64,000 bases of DNA from Bosea sp. BIWAKO-01 (GTDB taxonomy: Bacteria; Pseudomonadota; Alphaproteobacteria; Rhizobiales; Beijerinckiaceae). The stretch lies in the NCBI RefSeq assembly GCF_001748145.1, contig NZ_BCQA01000001.1:3622501-3686500 (forward strand). Reading direction: 5' to 3'. The translations under genes and the position numbers were made by a program. How positions within the stretch are numbered: position 1 is the stretch's first letter; every line of letters begins with the position of its first letter. Below are positions 26,929 to 35,700 of this stretch, piece after piece. Under the pieces are notes generated by a model that saw only the letters and a list, made by a program, of their open reading frames with translations, did no database searches and had not been told where the DNA came from.

Positions 26929-27816
26929 ATGTCTGTCATTCCTTTCGACCAGCGCGACGGCGTGATCTGGTTCGACGGCAAGCTCGTGCCGTGGAAGGAC
27001 GCCAAGGTGCACGTACTGACCCACGGATTGCATTACGGCTCCTGCGTCTTCGAGGGCGAACGCTCCTATGACGGGGTCATCTACAAGTGCACCGAGCATT
27101 CGCAGCGCTTCCACAAGTCGGCCGAGATCATGGATTTCACGATCCCCTATTCGGTCGCCGAGATCGACGCGGCCAAATATCTCTGCCTCAAGGAGAACGG
27201 CCTCAAGGATGCCTATCTCCGTCCGGTCGCCTGGCGCGGCTCGGAGATGATGGCTGTGTCCGGCATGAACAACCGCATCCATACCGCGATCGCGGTCTGG
27301 GAGTGGCCGAGCATGTTCGACATGGCCCAGAAGCTGAAGGGCGTGCGGCTCGACATCGCCGATTATCGCCGTCCCGATCCGGCCTGCGCGCCGGTCCATG
27401 CCAAGGCTGCCGGGCTCTACATGATCTGCTCGCTCTCCAAGCACAAGGCGGAGCGGGCCGGCTATGCCGACGCGATGATGCTCGACTGGGAAGGCAATGT
27501 CGCCGAATGCACCGGCGCCAACATCTTCTTCATAAGGGATGGTGTGGTTCACACCCCGACCGCCGACAGGTTCCTGAATGGCATTACCCGCCAGTCCGTG
27601 ATCGATCTGTGCCGGGCACGCGGTTTCGAGGTGGTTGAGCGGCGCATCCGCCCGGAGGAGCTCGAGGGCTTCTCGGAATGCTTCATCACCGGCTCGGCCG
27701 CCGAGGTGACGCTGGTCTCAGAAATCGGGCCCTACAAGTTCATCACCGGCAATATGGGCAAGGTGATCATGGAAGATTATTCCGCTGCGGTGAGGCCAGC
27801 CTCCAAGGCAGCGTGA
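26929..27816 (+). CDS. ilvE: Branched-chain amino-acid aminotransferase
   Basis: A 295-residue class IV PLP transaminase that makes or degrades leucine, isoleucine and valine. The start region DGVIWFDGKLVPWKDAKV is typical, ending in the HGLHYGSCVFEGERSY block. KHKAERAGYADAMMLDWEGNVAECTGANIFF includes the PLP-lysine-proximal segment and the GxxxEx motif. ATG 26929 is chosen by comparison with the family. It is followed 10 bases later by a strong terminator. Confidence 0.94.
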   Translation: MSVIPFDQRDGVIWFDGKLVPWKDAKVHVLTHGLHYGSCVFEGERSYDGVIYKCTEHSQRFHKSAEIMDFTIPYSVAEIDAAKYLCLKENGLKDAYLRPVAWRGSEMMAVSGMNNRIHTAIAVWEWPSMFDMAQKLKGVRLDIADYRRPDPACAPVHAKAAGLYMICSLSKHKAERAGYADAMMLDWEGNVAECTGANIFFIRDGVVHTPTADRFLNGITRQSVIDLCRARGFEVVERRIRPEELEGFSECFITGSAAEVTLVSEIGPYKFITGNMGKVIMEDYSAAVRPASKAA

Positions 27817-27826
27817 GCGATCGAAC

Positions 27827-27855
27827 AAAGGCCCGGTCGAGAGACCGGGCCTTTT
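27827..27855. terminator. Terminator after ilvE, probably bidirectional
   Basis: A 9-bp GC stem, GGCCCGGTC / GACCGGGCC, with a GAGA loop has AAA on the left and TTTT on the right. It lies 10 bases after the ilvE stop and one base from the stop of the convergent DUF1176 gene, so it can end transcription from both sides. Confidence 0.92.
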
Positions 27856-27856
27856 G

Positions 27857-28936
27857 CTACTTGGCGAGTTTCACATCGCTTCGATAAAGCGTCGGCCAGT
27901 CCTCCGGATCCACGCCGCGGCATTCCGGCATCTCGCTCAAGGCGGTCAGAACGAAGCCCGAGCCGGTCCAGGCATAGTTGCCGGCACTGCCGCAATCCCC
28001 GATGCCGCGCGCCTTGCCGAAGAAGCCGACCTGTCCGGTAGCGGGGTCGAAGCTGGCATTGATCAGGAGATTGTCGCTGTTGGCGCCAGGTTGAGGGAAC
28101 GCGACCTTCTTGGCTTTTGCGACATCAGTGCCGGTCACGCTCCAGAAGCCGGTCGTGGCATTGTAGGCGCCGCGCGAGCAGAGCAGGCCAACCAGCTTCG
28201 TGGAGGCGTCAAGCGACCAGACATTGTCGGAATCGGAGTCCGCGTCGTCGCAAAGGTCGGGGTCGCGCTGCTTGAGGTGTTTGCGCAGCGCAACCGCCAT
28301 GGCCTTCGTTGCCTTGGCGTCAGGCGCAGGAAACCCGGCAGTCGCCCGCGCGGCGATCACAGGCAGGGCCGGCGCCGCAGGCACGGTCGTGGCCGGGCCT
28401 TTGCGGATCAGTGCGCTCGTGCCGCCAAGCCTGCCCTGTTGCTCGTCGACCCAGAGCATGGCGGCGACCGACCCCGCGAGCGAGATATCATAGGTCTTGC
28501 CGGCAAGCTTGGCCGTCAGCCGGGTGGCCTTTCGCGCTGCGGCGATAAGGGCCTCGGTATCGGCGTCGGACAGCAGTAGGGTTGCGCTGTCCTCACCCTC
28601 GCGACGGGCGGGCAGGCTCTTGCCTGCGGCAGGGAAGGGGGCGCCATCCAGAAGCAATTGTACGGTGAGCGGGGCCTTGAGCTGCTCACCTCTGAGACGC
28701 AGGGAGAGCGAGGCTGCGCTGGCCGGTCCGGCAGAGCGCTCAAGCTTCAGGAAGCCGACATCGCTCGCTGCTTCCGCGGGCAGCGACAGGGCCGTGCAGC
28801 CCCTGAGATTGTCGCATCCGGCGATCCAGTCACGGAAGGTCCTGGTGCCGGTTTCGGCGGCTTGGGCGTGGCCCAGGCCGAGCAGGGTGGTTGCGGCGAT
28901 CGCGGAGATCAGCGGGGTCGTCGGTCGGCCAGGCAT
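27857..28936 (-). CDS. Exported DUF1176 family protein
   Basis: A 359-residue predicted periplasmic protein with a signal peptide (about 1-26, ending AQA). FRDWIAGCDNLRGCTAL at the start of the mature part, and GIGDCGSAGNYAWTGSGFVLTALSEMPECRG near the end, are characteristic of DUF1176. The Cys pairs suggest disulfides in the periplasm. The function of the family is unknown. It starts 4 bases after moaE and so may be cotranscribed with it, although no link to molybdopterin is known. Confidence 0.85.
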   Translation of the reverse strand: MPGRPTTPLISAIAATTLLGLGHAQAAETGTRTFRDWIAGCDNLRGCTALSLPAEAASDVGFLKLERSAGPASAASLSLRLRGEQLKAPLTVQLLLDGAPFPAAGKSLPARREGEDSATLLLSDADTEALIAAARKATRLTAKLAGKTYDISLAGSVAAMLWVDEQQGRLGGTSALIRKGPATTVPAAPALPVIAARATAGFPAPDAKATKAMAVALRKHLKQRDPDLCDDADSDSDNVWSLDASTKLVGLLCSRGAYNATTGFWSVTGTDVAKAKKVAFPQPGANSDNLLINASFDPATGQVGFFGKARGIGDCGSAGNYAWTGSGFVLTALSEMPECRGVDPEDWPTLYRSDVKLAK

Positions 28937-28940
28937 TCAT

Positions 28941-29396
28941 TCAGTTCCAGCGTGCTGCGGCGGTATCATCGTCGGCCTTGGCTTCGACCCATCCGCCGAT
29001 GGTGCCGTCGCTCAGGTGCTCGCGCTTCCAGAACGGAGCCCGGGTTTTGAGATAGTCCATCAGGAATTCGGCGGCCTCGAAGGCGGCGCGGCGATGACGT
29101 GATGCGGCGACCACCAGCACGATCTGCCCCCCCGGCCTGATCAGCCCGTAACGATGGATGGCGACCAGACCAGTGAGCGGCCAGCGCTCGACTGCCTCCG
29201 CTGTCACGCGCCCGATCTCGGCCTCGGCCATGCCGGGATAATGCTCAAGCTCGAGCGCTGCCAGTTTGCCACCTTCATCGCGACAAAGCCCGGCGAAGGT
29301 GACGACCGCGCCGATATCGGTTCGGTCGCGGGTCAGCGCAGCGACCTCGGCGTTGAGGTCGAAATCCTCGCGCTGGATGCGGACGACCGGAGTCAT
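28941..29396 (-). CDS. moaE: Molybdopterin synthase catalytic subunit
   Basis: MoaE (151 aa) adds two sulfurs, carried on MoaD, to cyclic pyranopterin monophosphate to form molybdopterin. Family blocks are GAVVTFAGLCRDEG, LELEHYPGMAE, HRYGLIRPGG, ASRHRRAAF and LKTRAPFWKRE, the last with the active-site Lys residues. It lies 19 bases after moaD on the same strand, in a pgsA-moaD-moaE row downstream of uvrC. Confidence 0.95.
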   Translation of the reverse strand: MTPVVRIQREDFDLNAEVAALTRDRTDIGAVVTFAGLCRDEGGKLAALELEHYPGMAEAEIGRVTAEAVERWPLTGLVAIHRYGLIRPGGQIVLVVAASRHRRAAFEAAEFLMDYLKTRAPFWKREHLSDGTIGGWVEAKADDDTAAARWN

Positions 29397-29415
29397 GGCG
29401 TGGGTCCGGCTTGCC

Positions 29416-29697
29416 TCAGCCGCCCGTCATCGGCGGGAAGAAGGCGATCTCCCGGGCGCCTGCGAGGGAGGTTTCCGGCTTGACATGGACATGGTCGATC
29501 GCCGCACGCACGATCGCGGCGTTCTCGAAGGCCATCTCGTAGCCCTCGTCGCGGCCTCTCAGCCAATCCACGAGATCTGCCACGGTTCGTGCCTCGTGGG
29601 GCACCTCAACCGTCTCTTCCGCAACGCCGATGCGTTCACGGACCCAGGCGAAATAGACGAGCTTCAGGGTTCGGGTCTCGGTCAAGCTGTCGATCAT
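29416..29697 (-). CDS. moaD: Molybdopterin synthase sulfur-carrier subunit
   Basis: MoaD (93 aa) is a ubiquitin-fold sulfur carrier. The mandatory C-terminal Gly-Gly appears in FFPPMTGG and is thiocarboxylated for transfer to MoaE. LVYFAWVRERIGVAEETVEVP is the first beta hairpin. ATG 29697 overlaps the stop of pgsA by 4 bases (ATGA), so translation is coupled. Longer upstream frames lie inside pgsA and are not used. Confidence 0.95.
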   Translation of the reverse strand: MIDSLTETRTLKLVYFAWVRERIGVAEETVEVPHEARTVADLVDWLRGRDEGYEMAFENAAIVRAAIDHVHVKPETSLAGAREIAFFPPMTGG

Positions 29698-30317
29698 GAT
29701 GCGCGTTCGTCCTCGTCCACCAGATGGCGGATTCCGGAGTTCAGATAATCCCACCCGGTATAGATGGTCAGGATTGCCGCCAGCCACAGCATGACGATGC
29801 CGATCTGCGTATTATAGGGCAGAACCTTGTCGCCGGCGGGGCCGGCAACGAGGAAGCCGAGCGCCAGGAGTTGCGCCGTGGTTTTCCATTTCGCCACTTT
29901 GCTGACGGGAACGCTGACCTGGAGTTCGGCCAGGAATTCGCGCAGGCCCGACACCAGGATCTCGCGACAGAGGATGACGATGGCTGCCCAGAGCGACCAG
30001 CCATAGATCGTGCCGTCTGCGACCAGCATCAGCAGCAGCGCACAGACCAGAAGCTTGTCGGCGATCGGATCGAGCATACGGCCGATCGCCGAATGCTGGC
30101 TCCAGGCCCGGGCGATCCACCCGTCGAGATAGTCCGTCACGGCCGCTGCGACATAGATCGCCAGGGCGATCCAGCGCATCCAGTCGTCGCGCGGCCAGAA
30201 CAGCAGCGCCACCAGCGCCGGAATCGCTGCGATCCGGCCGTAGGTCAGCAAATTTGGCAGGGACCAAGGACCCCGCCGCCTGATGGCATCTGGAAGAATC
30301 GTCACGGGGAACACCAA
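29694..30317 (-). CDS. pgsA: CDP-diacylglycerol-glycerol-3-phosphate 3-phosphatidyltransferase
   Basis: PgsA (207 aa) makes phosphatidylglycerol phosphate, the first step to phosphatidylglycerol. The CDP-alcohol phosphotransferase motif runs DYLDGWIAR then IGRMLDPIADK, the D..DG..AR....G...D...D pattern with the catalytic aspartates. Four to six membrane helices surround it, and the N-terminal NLLTYGRIAAIP is typical. It follows uvrC at 54 bases and overlaps moaD. Confidence 0.95.
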   Translation of the reverse strand: MVFPVTILPDAIRRRGPWSLPNLLTYGRIAAIPALVALLFWPRDDWMRWIALAIYVAAAVTDYLDGWIARAWSQHSAIGRMLDPIADKLLVCALLLMLVADGTIYGWSLWAAIVILCREILVSGLREFLAELQVSVPVSKVAKWKTTAQLLALGFLVAGPAGDKVLPYNTQIGIVMLWLAAILTIYTGWDYLNSGIRHLVDEDERAS

Positions 30318-30371
30318 AGCAGCGCGCTTGTGACAGCGTCAACACGCAATCCCGCGAGGCGTGCACGAGCC

Positions 30372-32393
30372 TTACGCATCGTGAAAGAAATCGTGCACCG
30401 CCTTGGCGGTGGCGGCATTGACGCCGGGCGTGCGCATCAGGTCGTCGAGCTTGGCGCGCTGGATCGCCTTGACCGTGCCGAAATGCAGCAGAAGCGCCCG
30501 TTTTCGCGAGGGGCCGATGCCTGCGATCTCGTCGAGCGGGTTCTTGGTGATGTCGCGCTTGCGCTTGGCACGATGCGTGCCGATGGCGAAACGATGGGCC
30601 TCGTCGCGCAAGCGCTGGATGAAATAGAGGCCGGGGTCGCGCGGCGGCAGCTTGAACGGCTCCTTGCCAGCCATGAAGAACGTCTCGCGCATGGCGTTGC
30701 GGTCGGCACCCTTGGCGATGGCGACGAGCGGAATATCGGTGACGCCGCATTCGGCCATGATCAGGCGCGCGGCCTCGAACTGGCCCTTGCCGCCATCGAC
30801 GATGACGAGATCGGGGCGCGAGGGAAAGGCGGTTTCGTCCTGAGCTTCGGGGGGAGAAGCAGGAGATTCAGCGACAGCGATATCGGCAGCGTCGCCGCCC
30901 TCCGCTGCGGCGCTCTCCTTCGCCAATCGCGAGAACCGCCGTTTCAGCACCTCTCGCATCATGCCGAAATCGTCGCCGGCAATGGTGTCGGAGGAGATGT
31001 TGAAGGTGCGGTAATGGCTCTTCATGAAACCGTCGGGACCGGCGACGATCATGCCGCCGACCGCATTCGTCCCCATGATGTGGGAGTTGTCGTAGACTTC
31101 GACGCGGCGCGGCGGCTTTGGCAGCCCGAAGGCTTCGCCGAGCGCGGCAAGCAGACTCTGCTGCCCGGCGTTGTCGGCGAGCTTGCGGGAGAGCGCCTCA
31201 TGCGCATTCTTCCCGGCGTGGGCGACGAGATCGAATTTCTCGCCACGTTTGGGCGCCGCGATCTCGACCTTGCGGCCGGCGCGAGCCGAGAGTGCTTCGC
31301 CGATCAGTTCGATCTCCTCGACCTCATGCGAGAGCAGGACGAGGCGTGGCGGCGGCTTGTCGTCGTAGAACTGCGTGACGACCGAGGCCAGCACCTCGGC
31401 GGGCGTGAGGCTCTTGTCGGCACGGGGGAAGAGGGCGCGGTTGCCCCAGTTCTGGTGGTTGCGGAAGAAGAAGATCTCGACGCAGAAATGCCCGGCCTGT
31501 TCATCGATGGCGAAGACATCCGCCTCTTCGACGCCCTGGGTGTTGATATCCTGGCCGGCCTGGACCGCCGAGAGTGCCGCCAGCCGGTCGCGGTAACGCG
31601 CGGCCTGCTCGAATTCGAGCGCCTCGGCCGCCGCCTGCATGCGCTCCGACAGCGTGCGCTTCACGGTCGAGGAGCGGCCTGACAGGAAATCGCGCGCCTG
31701 ATCAGCCAGTGCCTGATAATCGGCGTGCGAGATTTCGCCCGTGCAAGGCGCGGCACAGCGCTTGATCTGGAAGAGCAGGCAGGGCCGCGTGCGGTTCTCG
31801 TAATAGCTGTCGGAGCAGGAGCGCAGCAGGAATGCCTTCTGCAGTGCGTCGATCGTGCGTTTCACCGCCTGGGCCGAAGCAAACGGCCCGAAATAATCGC
31901 CCTTACGGTGCCGTGAGCCGCGATGCTTGGCGATCTGCGGGGCAGGGTGATCGCCCGTCAGCAGGATGTAGGGAAAGGACTTGTCGTCGCGGAGCAGGAC
32001 ATTGTAGCGCGGCCGGAGCTGCTTGATCAGGTTGGATTCGAGCAGCAGCGCCTCGGTTTCCGTTCCCGTGGTGACGAATTCCATGTTCGCCGTCTCGGAG
32101 ATCATCCGGGCAACGGCGTTGGTATGGGCTAGCCCACGCGCATAGGCCGTGACGCGGTTCTTCAGGCTCTTGGCCTTGCCGACATAGAGCACCTCGCCGG
32201 CCCGATCGAACATACGGTAGACACCGGGCTTGTTCGGCAGGTGCTTGGCGAAGCCGGCGATGACCTCGATGCCGTGCTTCAGTTCGGAGGGGGGTGTCTC
32301 GCCGGCATCGATGGTTGCGTCAGGGAGCGGGAGGCCATCCTCCTCGTCCTCGATCTCGTCTTCCGGCAGGTCGTCGGTGCGCTGGCGATTCAT
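30372..32393 (-). CDS. uvrC: Excinuclease ABC subunit C
   Basis: UvrC (673 aa) makes both cuts around DNA lesions marked by UvrA and UvrB. An acidic N-terminal extension of about 45 residues precedes the GIY-YIG nuclease domain (about 52-130, with [10 protein letters not shown] and [12 protein letters not shown]). [17 protein letters not shown] holds four cysteines, the UVR motif follows, then an RNase H-like domain with DNSHIMGT and [16 protein letters not shown]. The C-terminal helix-hairpin-helix pair ([16 protein letters not shown], then [14 protein letters not shown]) ends the chain. An insertion of about 35 residues rich in Ala/Glu/Ser lies in the RNase H region. Confidence 0.97.
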   Translation of the reverse strand: MNRQRTDDLPEDEIEDEEDGLPLPDATIDAGETPPSELKHGIEVIAGFAKHLPNKPGVYRMFDRAGEVLYVGKAKSLKNRVTAYARGLAHTNAVARMISETANMEFVTTGTETEALLLESNLIKQLRPRYNVLLRDDKSFPYILLTGDHPAPQIAKHRGSRHRKGDYFGPFASAQAVKRTIDALQKAFLLRSCSDSYYENRTRPCLLFQIKRCAAPCTGEISHADYQALADQARDFLSGRSSTVKRTLSERMQAAAEALEFEQAARYRDRLAALSAVQAGQDINTQGVEEADVFAIDEQAGHFCVEIFFFRNHQNWGNRALFPRADKSLTPAEVLASVVTQFYDDKPPPRLVLLSHEVEEIELIGEALSARAGRKVEIAAPKRGEKFDLVAHAGKNAHEALSRKLADNAGQQSLLAALGEAFGLPKPPRRVEVYDNSHIMGTNAVGGMIVAGPDGFMKSHYRTFNISSDTIAGDDFGMMREVLKRRFSRLAKESAAAEGGDAADIAVAESPASPPEAQDETAFPSRPDLVIVDGGKGQFEAARLIMAECGVTDIPLVAIAKGADRNAMRETFFMAGKEPFKLPPRDPGLYFIQRLRDEAHRFAIGTHRAKRKRDITKNPLDEIAGIGPSRKRALLLHFGTVKAIQRAKLDDLMRTPGVNAATAKAVHDFFHDA

Positions 32394-32432
32394 GAGCCCG
32401 ATGTAAGATGCCCGAGGCGTTTCGTCATGTCA

Positions 32433-32497
32433 GGAGCGTGCTCCACGATGTCGCAAAATGCACGGGTGAGGTGGTGCTCCCGGAGCAGCGTTGCTCC
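32433..32497. promoter_or_regulatory. Cluster of GGAGC/GCTCC palindromes between uvrC and an MDR reductase
   Basis: Three related inverted repeats lie in the 154-base divergent gap: GGAGC-GT-GCTCC at 32433-32444, TGCTCC-C-GGAGCA at 32475-32487, and GGAGCA-GCGT-TGCTCC at 32482-32497. The last two share a half-site. They are good candidates for cooperative binding of one regulator; none of the adjacent genes encodes it. Confidence 0.5.
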
Positions 32498-32547
32498 CAT
32501 ATGAACTGACCAATCCAAATGACGCGCCCCAGGGAGGACGAAACCCC

Positions 32548-33564
32548 ATGCCCCAACAGGATAATCTCCGGATCGTTCTGGCCGCTCGCCCGGTCGGCCG
32601 GCCACGCCCCAGCGATTTCAGGCTCGAGCACGCAGCTGTTCCCGAGGCTTCCGACGGCCAGGTGGTTCTGCGCATCCTCTATCTCTCACTCGACCCCTAT
32701 ATGCGCGGGCGCATGAGCGATGAGAAATCCTATGCCGCTCCGGTGGCGATCGGCCAGGTGATGGAAGGCGGGACCGTGGCGGAGGTTCTGGAGAGCCGCC
32801 ACCCCGACTTCAAATCGGGCGATATCGTGCTTTCGCATTCCGGCTGGCAGTCCTACGCGGTGGCCGACGGCGCTAATCTGCGCAAGATCGATCCGGCCGC
32901 CGCGCCGATCACGACGGCGCTGGGCGTGCTCGGAATGCCGGGGTTCACTGCCTATGCTGGTCTGTTGACGATCGGCCAGCCCAAGGCGGGAGAGACCGTG
33001 GTCGTGGCCGCCGCCAGCGGGCCTGTGGGATCGGCCGTGGGGCAGATCGCGCGGATCAAGGGCGCCCGCGCCGTCGGGATCGCCGGTGGCGAGACGAAAT
33101 GCGCCTTCATCCGTGAGACCTTCGAATTCGATGCCGTCGTCGATCACAGCGCTCCCGATTTCGCCGACCAACTGGCAGCGGCCTGTCCGAATGGCATTGA
33201 CGTCTATTTCGAGAATGTCGGCGGCAAGGTCTGGGACGCGGTGTTTCCGCTGCTGAACGGCTTTGCCCGCATTCCGGTTTGCGGCCTGATTGCGCAGTAT
33301 AACAGCACGGGTGATTTCGAAGGCCCGGACCGGCTGCCCATCGTCATGCGCCAGGTCCTGACCAAGAGCCTGACGATCCGGGGCTTCATCCAGCGTGAGT
33401 TCGTCGCGCAGCGCCCGGCCTTTGAACGGGAGGCGTCCGGCTGGATCGCCGGAGGCGCCCTGAAATACAAGGAGGACATCGTGGAGGGCCTCGCCCAGGC
33501 GCCTGAGGCGTTCATCGGCCTGCTCGACGGGAAGAATTTCGGCAAGCTCATCATCAAGGTCTGA
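32548..33564 (+). CDS. Zinc-independent MDR-family NADP-dependent oxidoreductase
   Basis: A 338-residue medium-chain dehydrogenase/reductase. The N-terminal GroES-like domain has LYLSLDPYMRGRMSDEKSYAAP, and the Rossmann domain has AAASGPVGSAVGQIARIKGARAVGIAGG. NGIDVYFENVGG is characteristic of the leukotriene B4 dehydrogenase / CurA / alkenal reductase branch, which reduces alpha,beta double bonds with NADPH. No zinc-binding cysteines are seen. ATG 32548 has AGGGAGGA upstream. It is divergent from uvrC, and the gap carries palindromes. Confidence 0.92.
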   Translation: MPQQDNLRIVLAARPVGRPRPSDFRLEHAAVPEASDGQVVLRILYLSLDPYMRGRMSDEKSYAAPVAIGQVMEGGTVAEVLESRHPDFKSGDIVLSHSGWQSYAVADGANLRKIDPAAAPITTALGVLGMPGFTAYAGLLTIGQPKAGETVVVAAASGPVGSAVGQIARIKGARAVGIAGGETKCAFIRETFEFDAVVDHSAPDFADQLAAACPNGIDVYFENVGGKVWDAVFPLLNGFARIPVCGLIAQYNSTGDFEGPDRLPIVMRQVLTKSLTIRGFIQREFVAQRPAFEREASGWIAGGALKYKEDIVEGLAQAPEAFIGLLDGKNFGKLIIKV

Positions 33565-33650
33565 GCGGGGCAGGCGGGTACGCGAGCGCCCTTTTTGCTT
33601 GACCACTCTGCCTCCCCCCGGCCATGTCGCGGCAGGTTTTCCATCGTGCA

Positions 33651-33686
33651 GTCATCCCGGCCGTCCCTTGGGTCGCCCGGGATGAC
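33651..33686. repeat. Dispersed-type palindrome (gtcatcccgg)
   Basis: Perfect 10-bp arms, GTCATCCCGG (33651-33660) and CCGGGATGAC (33677-33686), flank a 16-base GC-rich centre between the MDR reductase gene and lgt. It resembles extragenic palindromes common in rhizobial-type genomes, and is similar to the element at 17117-17139. Confidence 0.6.
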
Positions 33687-33749
33687 GTGTGACGGGCGGT
33701 GCGCCACCGCCCGAGCGAGACCGCGACTTCCGCCACCGGACCCTTGCCC

Positions 33750-34589
33750 ATGCCCGTATTCGCCATCCCTTTCCCGGTGATCGACCCGGTCGCGCTGCAA
33801 CTCGGACCGCTGTCGGTCAAATGGTATGGCCTCGCCTATGTCGTGGGGCTGATTGGTGGCTGGTGGTATGCGCGCCGGCTGGTCTCGACGCCGGCGCTGT
33901 GGGGGGGCTCGAAGCACCCCGCGGCAGAAGAACTCGATGACATGCTGCTCTGGGTCGCGCTTGGCGTGGTGCTCGGCGGGCGCATCGGCTTCGTGCTGTT
34001 CTACGACCTTGAGCGCTATCTCGCCCGGCCGCAGGATATCATCGCGGTCTGGCAGGGCGGCATGTCCTTCCATGGCGGGTTACTGGGGGCGGCGACGGCG
34101 CTGTTCCTGTTTGCGCGCCGGCGCGGGCACCCGGCGCTGAGCGTCTTCGACCTCGCCGCCGCCGTCGTTCCGATCGGGCTTTTCCTCGGGCGCATCGCCA
34201 ATTTCATCAATGCCGAGCTCTGGGGGCGGCCGGCACCGGGATTGCCCTTCGCCATGGTTTTCCCCAATGCCGGGCCGCTGCCGCGCCATCCGAGCCAGCT
34301 CTATGAGGCGCTGGGCGAGGGCATCCTGCTCTTCATCCTGCTCGCGCTCGTCGTCCGGGCCGGCGGCTTCAAGCGACCCGGCCTCGTCGCGGGTGTCTTC
34401 GGCATGGGTTATGCGGTCGCGCGCATCGTCTGCGAGTTTTTCCGCGAGCCGGATCCGCAGCTCGGCTTCCTGTTCGGCGGAAGTGTCGATGCGCTGAGCG
34501 GGGGCATCACCATGGGCATGCTGCTGTCCGTGCCGCTATTCCTCGCCGGGCTCTATCTGGCGCTGCGCGCCAGACGGGCTGGCGCGTGA
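33750..34589 (+). CDS. lgt: Prolipoprotein diacylglyceryl transferase
   Basis: Lgt (279 aa) adds diacylglycerol from phosphatidylglycerol to the lipobox Cys of prolipoproteins. GRIANFINAELWGRP holds the catalytic GxxRxxN region, and SFHGGLLGAA has the conserved His. HPSQLYEALGEG and FREPDPQLGFL are also family blocks. Seven or so membrane helices fit. ATG 33750 is chosen because the conserved region starts there. The stop is overlapped by the GTG start of the next gene. Confidence 0.96.
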   Translation: MPVFAIPFPVIDPVALQLGPLSVKWYGLAYVVGLIGGWWYARRLVSTPALWGGSKHPAAEELDDMLLWVALGVVLGGRIGFVLFYDLERYLARPQDIIAVWQGGMSFHGGLLGAATALFLFARRRGHPALSVFDLAAAVVPIGLFLGRIANFINAELWGRPAPGLPFAMVFPNAGPLPRHPSQLYEALGEGILLFILLALVVRAGGFKRPGLVAGVFGMGYAVARIVCEFFREPDPQLGFLFGGSVDALSGGITMGMLLSVPLFLAGLYLALRARRAGA

Positions 34590-35680
34590 ATGCGCTCAAG
34601 GCGGAGATCATCCGCCTGATCCAGGACGAGGGCCCGCTCAGCATATCGCGCTATATGGCGCTTTGCCTCGGCCATCCCCGTCACGGCTACTACATGACCC
34701 GCGACCCTTTCGGTGCCGAGGGAGACTTCACGACGGCGCCCGAGATCAGTCAGATGTTCGGGGAGCTGATCGGGCTGTGGGCGGGTGCGGTCTGGCGGAT
34801 GATGGGCGAGCCTGCGAGCCTGCGCCTCGTCGAGCTTGGGCCGGGCCGTGGCACGTTGATGGCCGATGTGTTGCGGGCCGCGCGGATCGTTCCGGGTTTT
34901 CGGGAGGCGGTCTCCGTGCATCTCGTCGAGATGAGCCCCGTGCTGCGGCAAGTCCAGGCTCGGACCTTGACCTCCGCGGCCGAGCCGGTCTGGCACGACA
35001 GCATCGGGACTGCGCTGGACGGGCCGACGATCCTCCTCGCCAACGAGTTCCTCGACGCGTTGCCGCTCGATCAATTCGTGCGCGCCGGAGATGGCTGGCG
35101 CGAACGTCTGGTCGGAATCAATGCCGCAAGCGATCTGGCATTCGGGCTCTCCCATGCGCCGGAGTCTGCACTTGGCGTTGCCGCTCCGGAGGGAAGCATC
35201 TTCGAACAGCCGACCGCAGCGCTTGATGTCGTGACGACGGTGAGCGGCCATCTCACCGAGCAGGGCGGCGCTGCGCTGTTCATCGACTACGGTTCCGGGC
35301 GTTCGGGCTTCGGAGATACGCTTCAGGCGGTCCATCGGCATCGAATGGTTGATCCGCTTGCCGATCCCGGTGAGGGCGACCTCACAGTTCATGTCGATTT
35401 CGAACGGATGGCGCAGGCTGCGCGGCGGGCCGGGGCTGCGGCGCATGGACCGGCGATGCAGCGTGATTTCCTGTTGGCGCTGGGGCTGGCGGAACGTGCG
35501 CAGGCGCTCTGCGGCAGAGCGCGACCGGAGCAGGCGGAGGCGATCCAAGCGGCTTTCGCACGGCTCACCGCCATCGGCGCGACCGAGATGGGTGAATTGT
35601 TCAAGGTTCTGGCATTATCGGATTCACGACTGCCATTGCTGCCCGGATTTGACCTTCATCAGATGCCAGAGCAGGGCTGA
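34586..35680 (+). CDS. MidA/NDUFAF7-type SAM-dependent methyltransferase
   Basis: A 364-residue class I methyltransferase of the COG1565 family. The SAM site is VELGPGRGTLMADVLRAAR, and ILLANEFLDALPLDQFV is typical of the family. Its mitochondrial homologue NDUFAF7 (MidA) methylates an arginine of the complex I 49-kDa subunit and is needed for assembly; a similar role in alphaproteobacterial complex I is inferred. The start is GTG at 34586, overlapping lgt by GTGA. pgeF follows 20 bases downstream, so lgt, this gene and pgeF look like one operon. Confidence 0.88.
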   Translation: MNALKAEIIRLIQDEGPLSISRYMALCLGHPRHGYYMTRDPFGAEGDFTTAPEISQMFGELIGLWAGAVWRMMGEPASLRLVELGPGRGTLMADVLRAARIVPGFREAVSVHLVEMSPVLRQVQARTLTSAAEPVWHDSIGTALDGPTILLANEFLDALPLDQFVRAGDGWRERLVGINAASDLAFGLSHAPESALGVAAPEGSIFEQPTAALDVVTTVSGHLTEQGGAALFIDYGSGRSGFGDTLQAVHRHRMVDPLADPGEGDLTVHVDFERMAQAARRAGAAAHGPAMQRDFLLALGLAERAQALCGRARPEQAEAIQAAFARLTAIGATEMGELFKVLALSDSRLPLLPGFDLHQMPEQG

Positions 35681-35700
35681 CGCCTGAGCCGGAACCCGCC

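Noticed and set aside
29724..31682. A 652-codon plus-strand frame opposite pgsA and uvrC
   Set aside because: It is antisense to two certain genes and has low-complexity charged composition.
33565..33600. Possible terminator with TTTTT after the MDR reductase gene
   Set aside because: The T-run is present but the preceding GC-rich bases form only a 4-bp stem, too weak to list as a feature.
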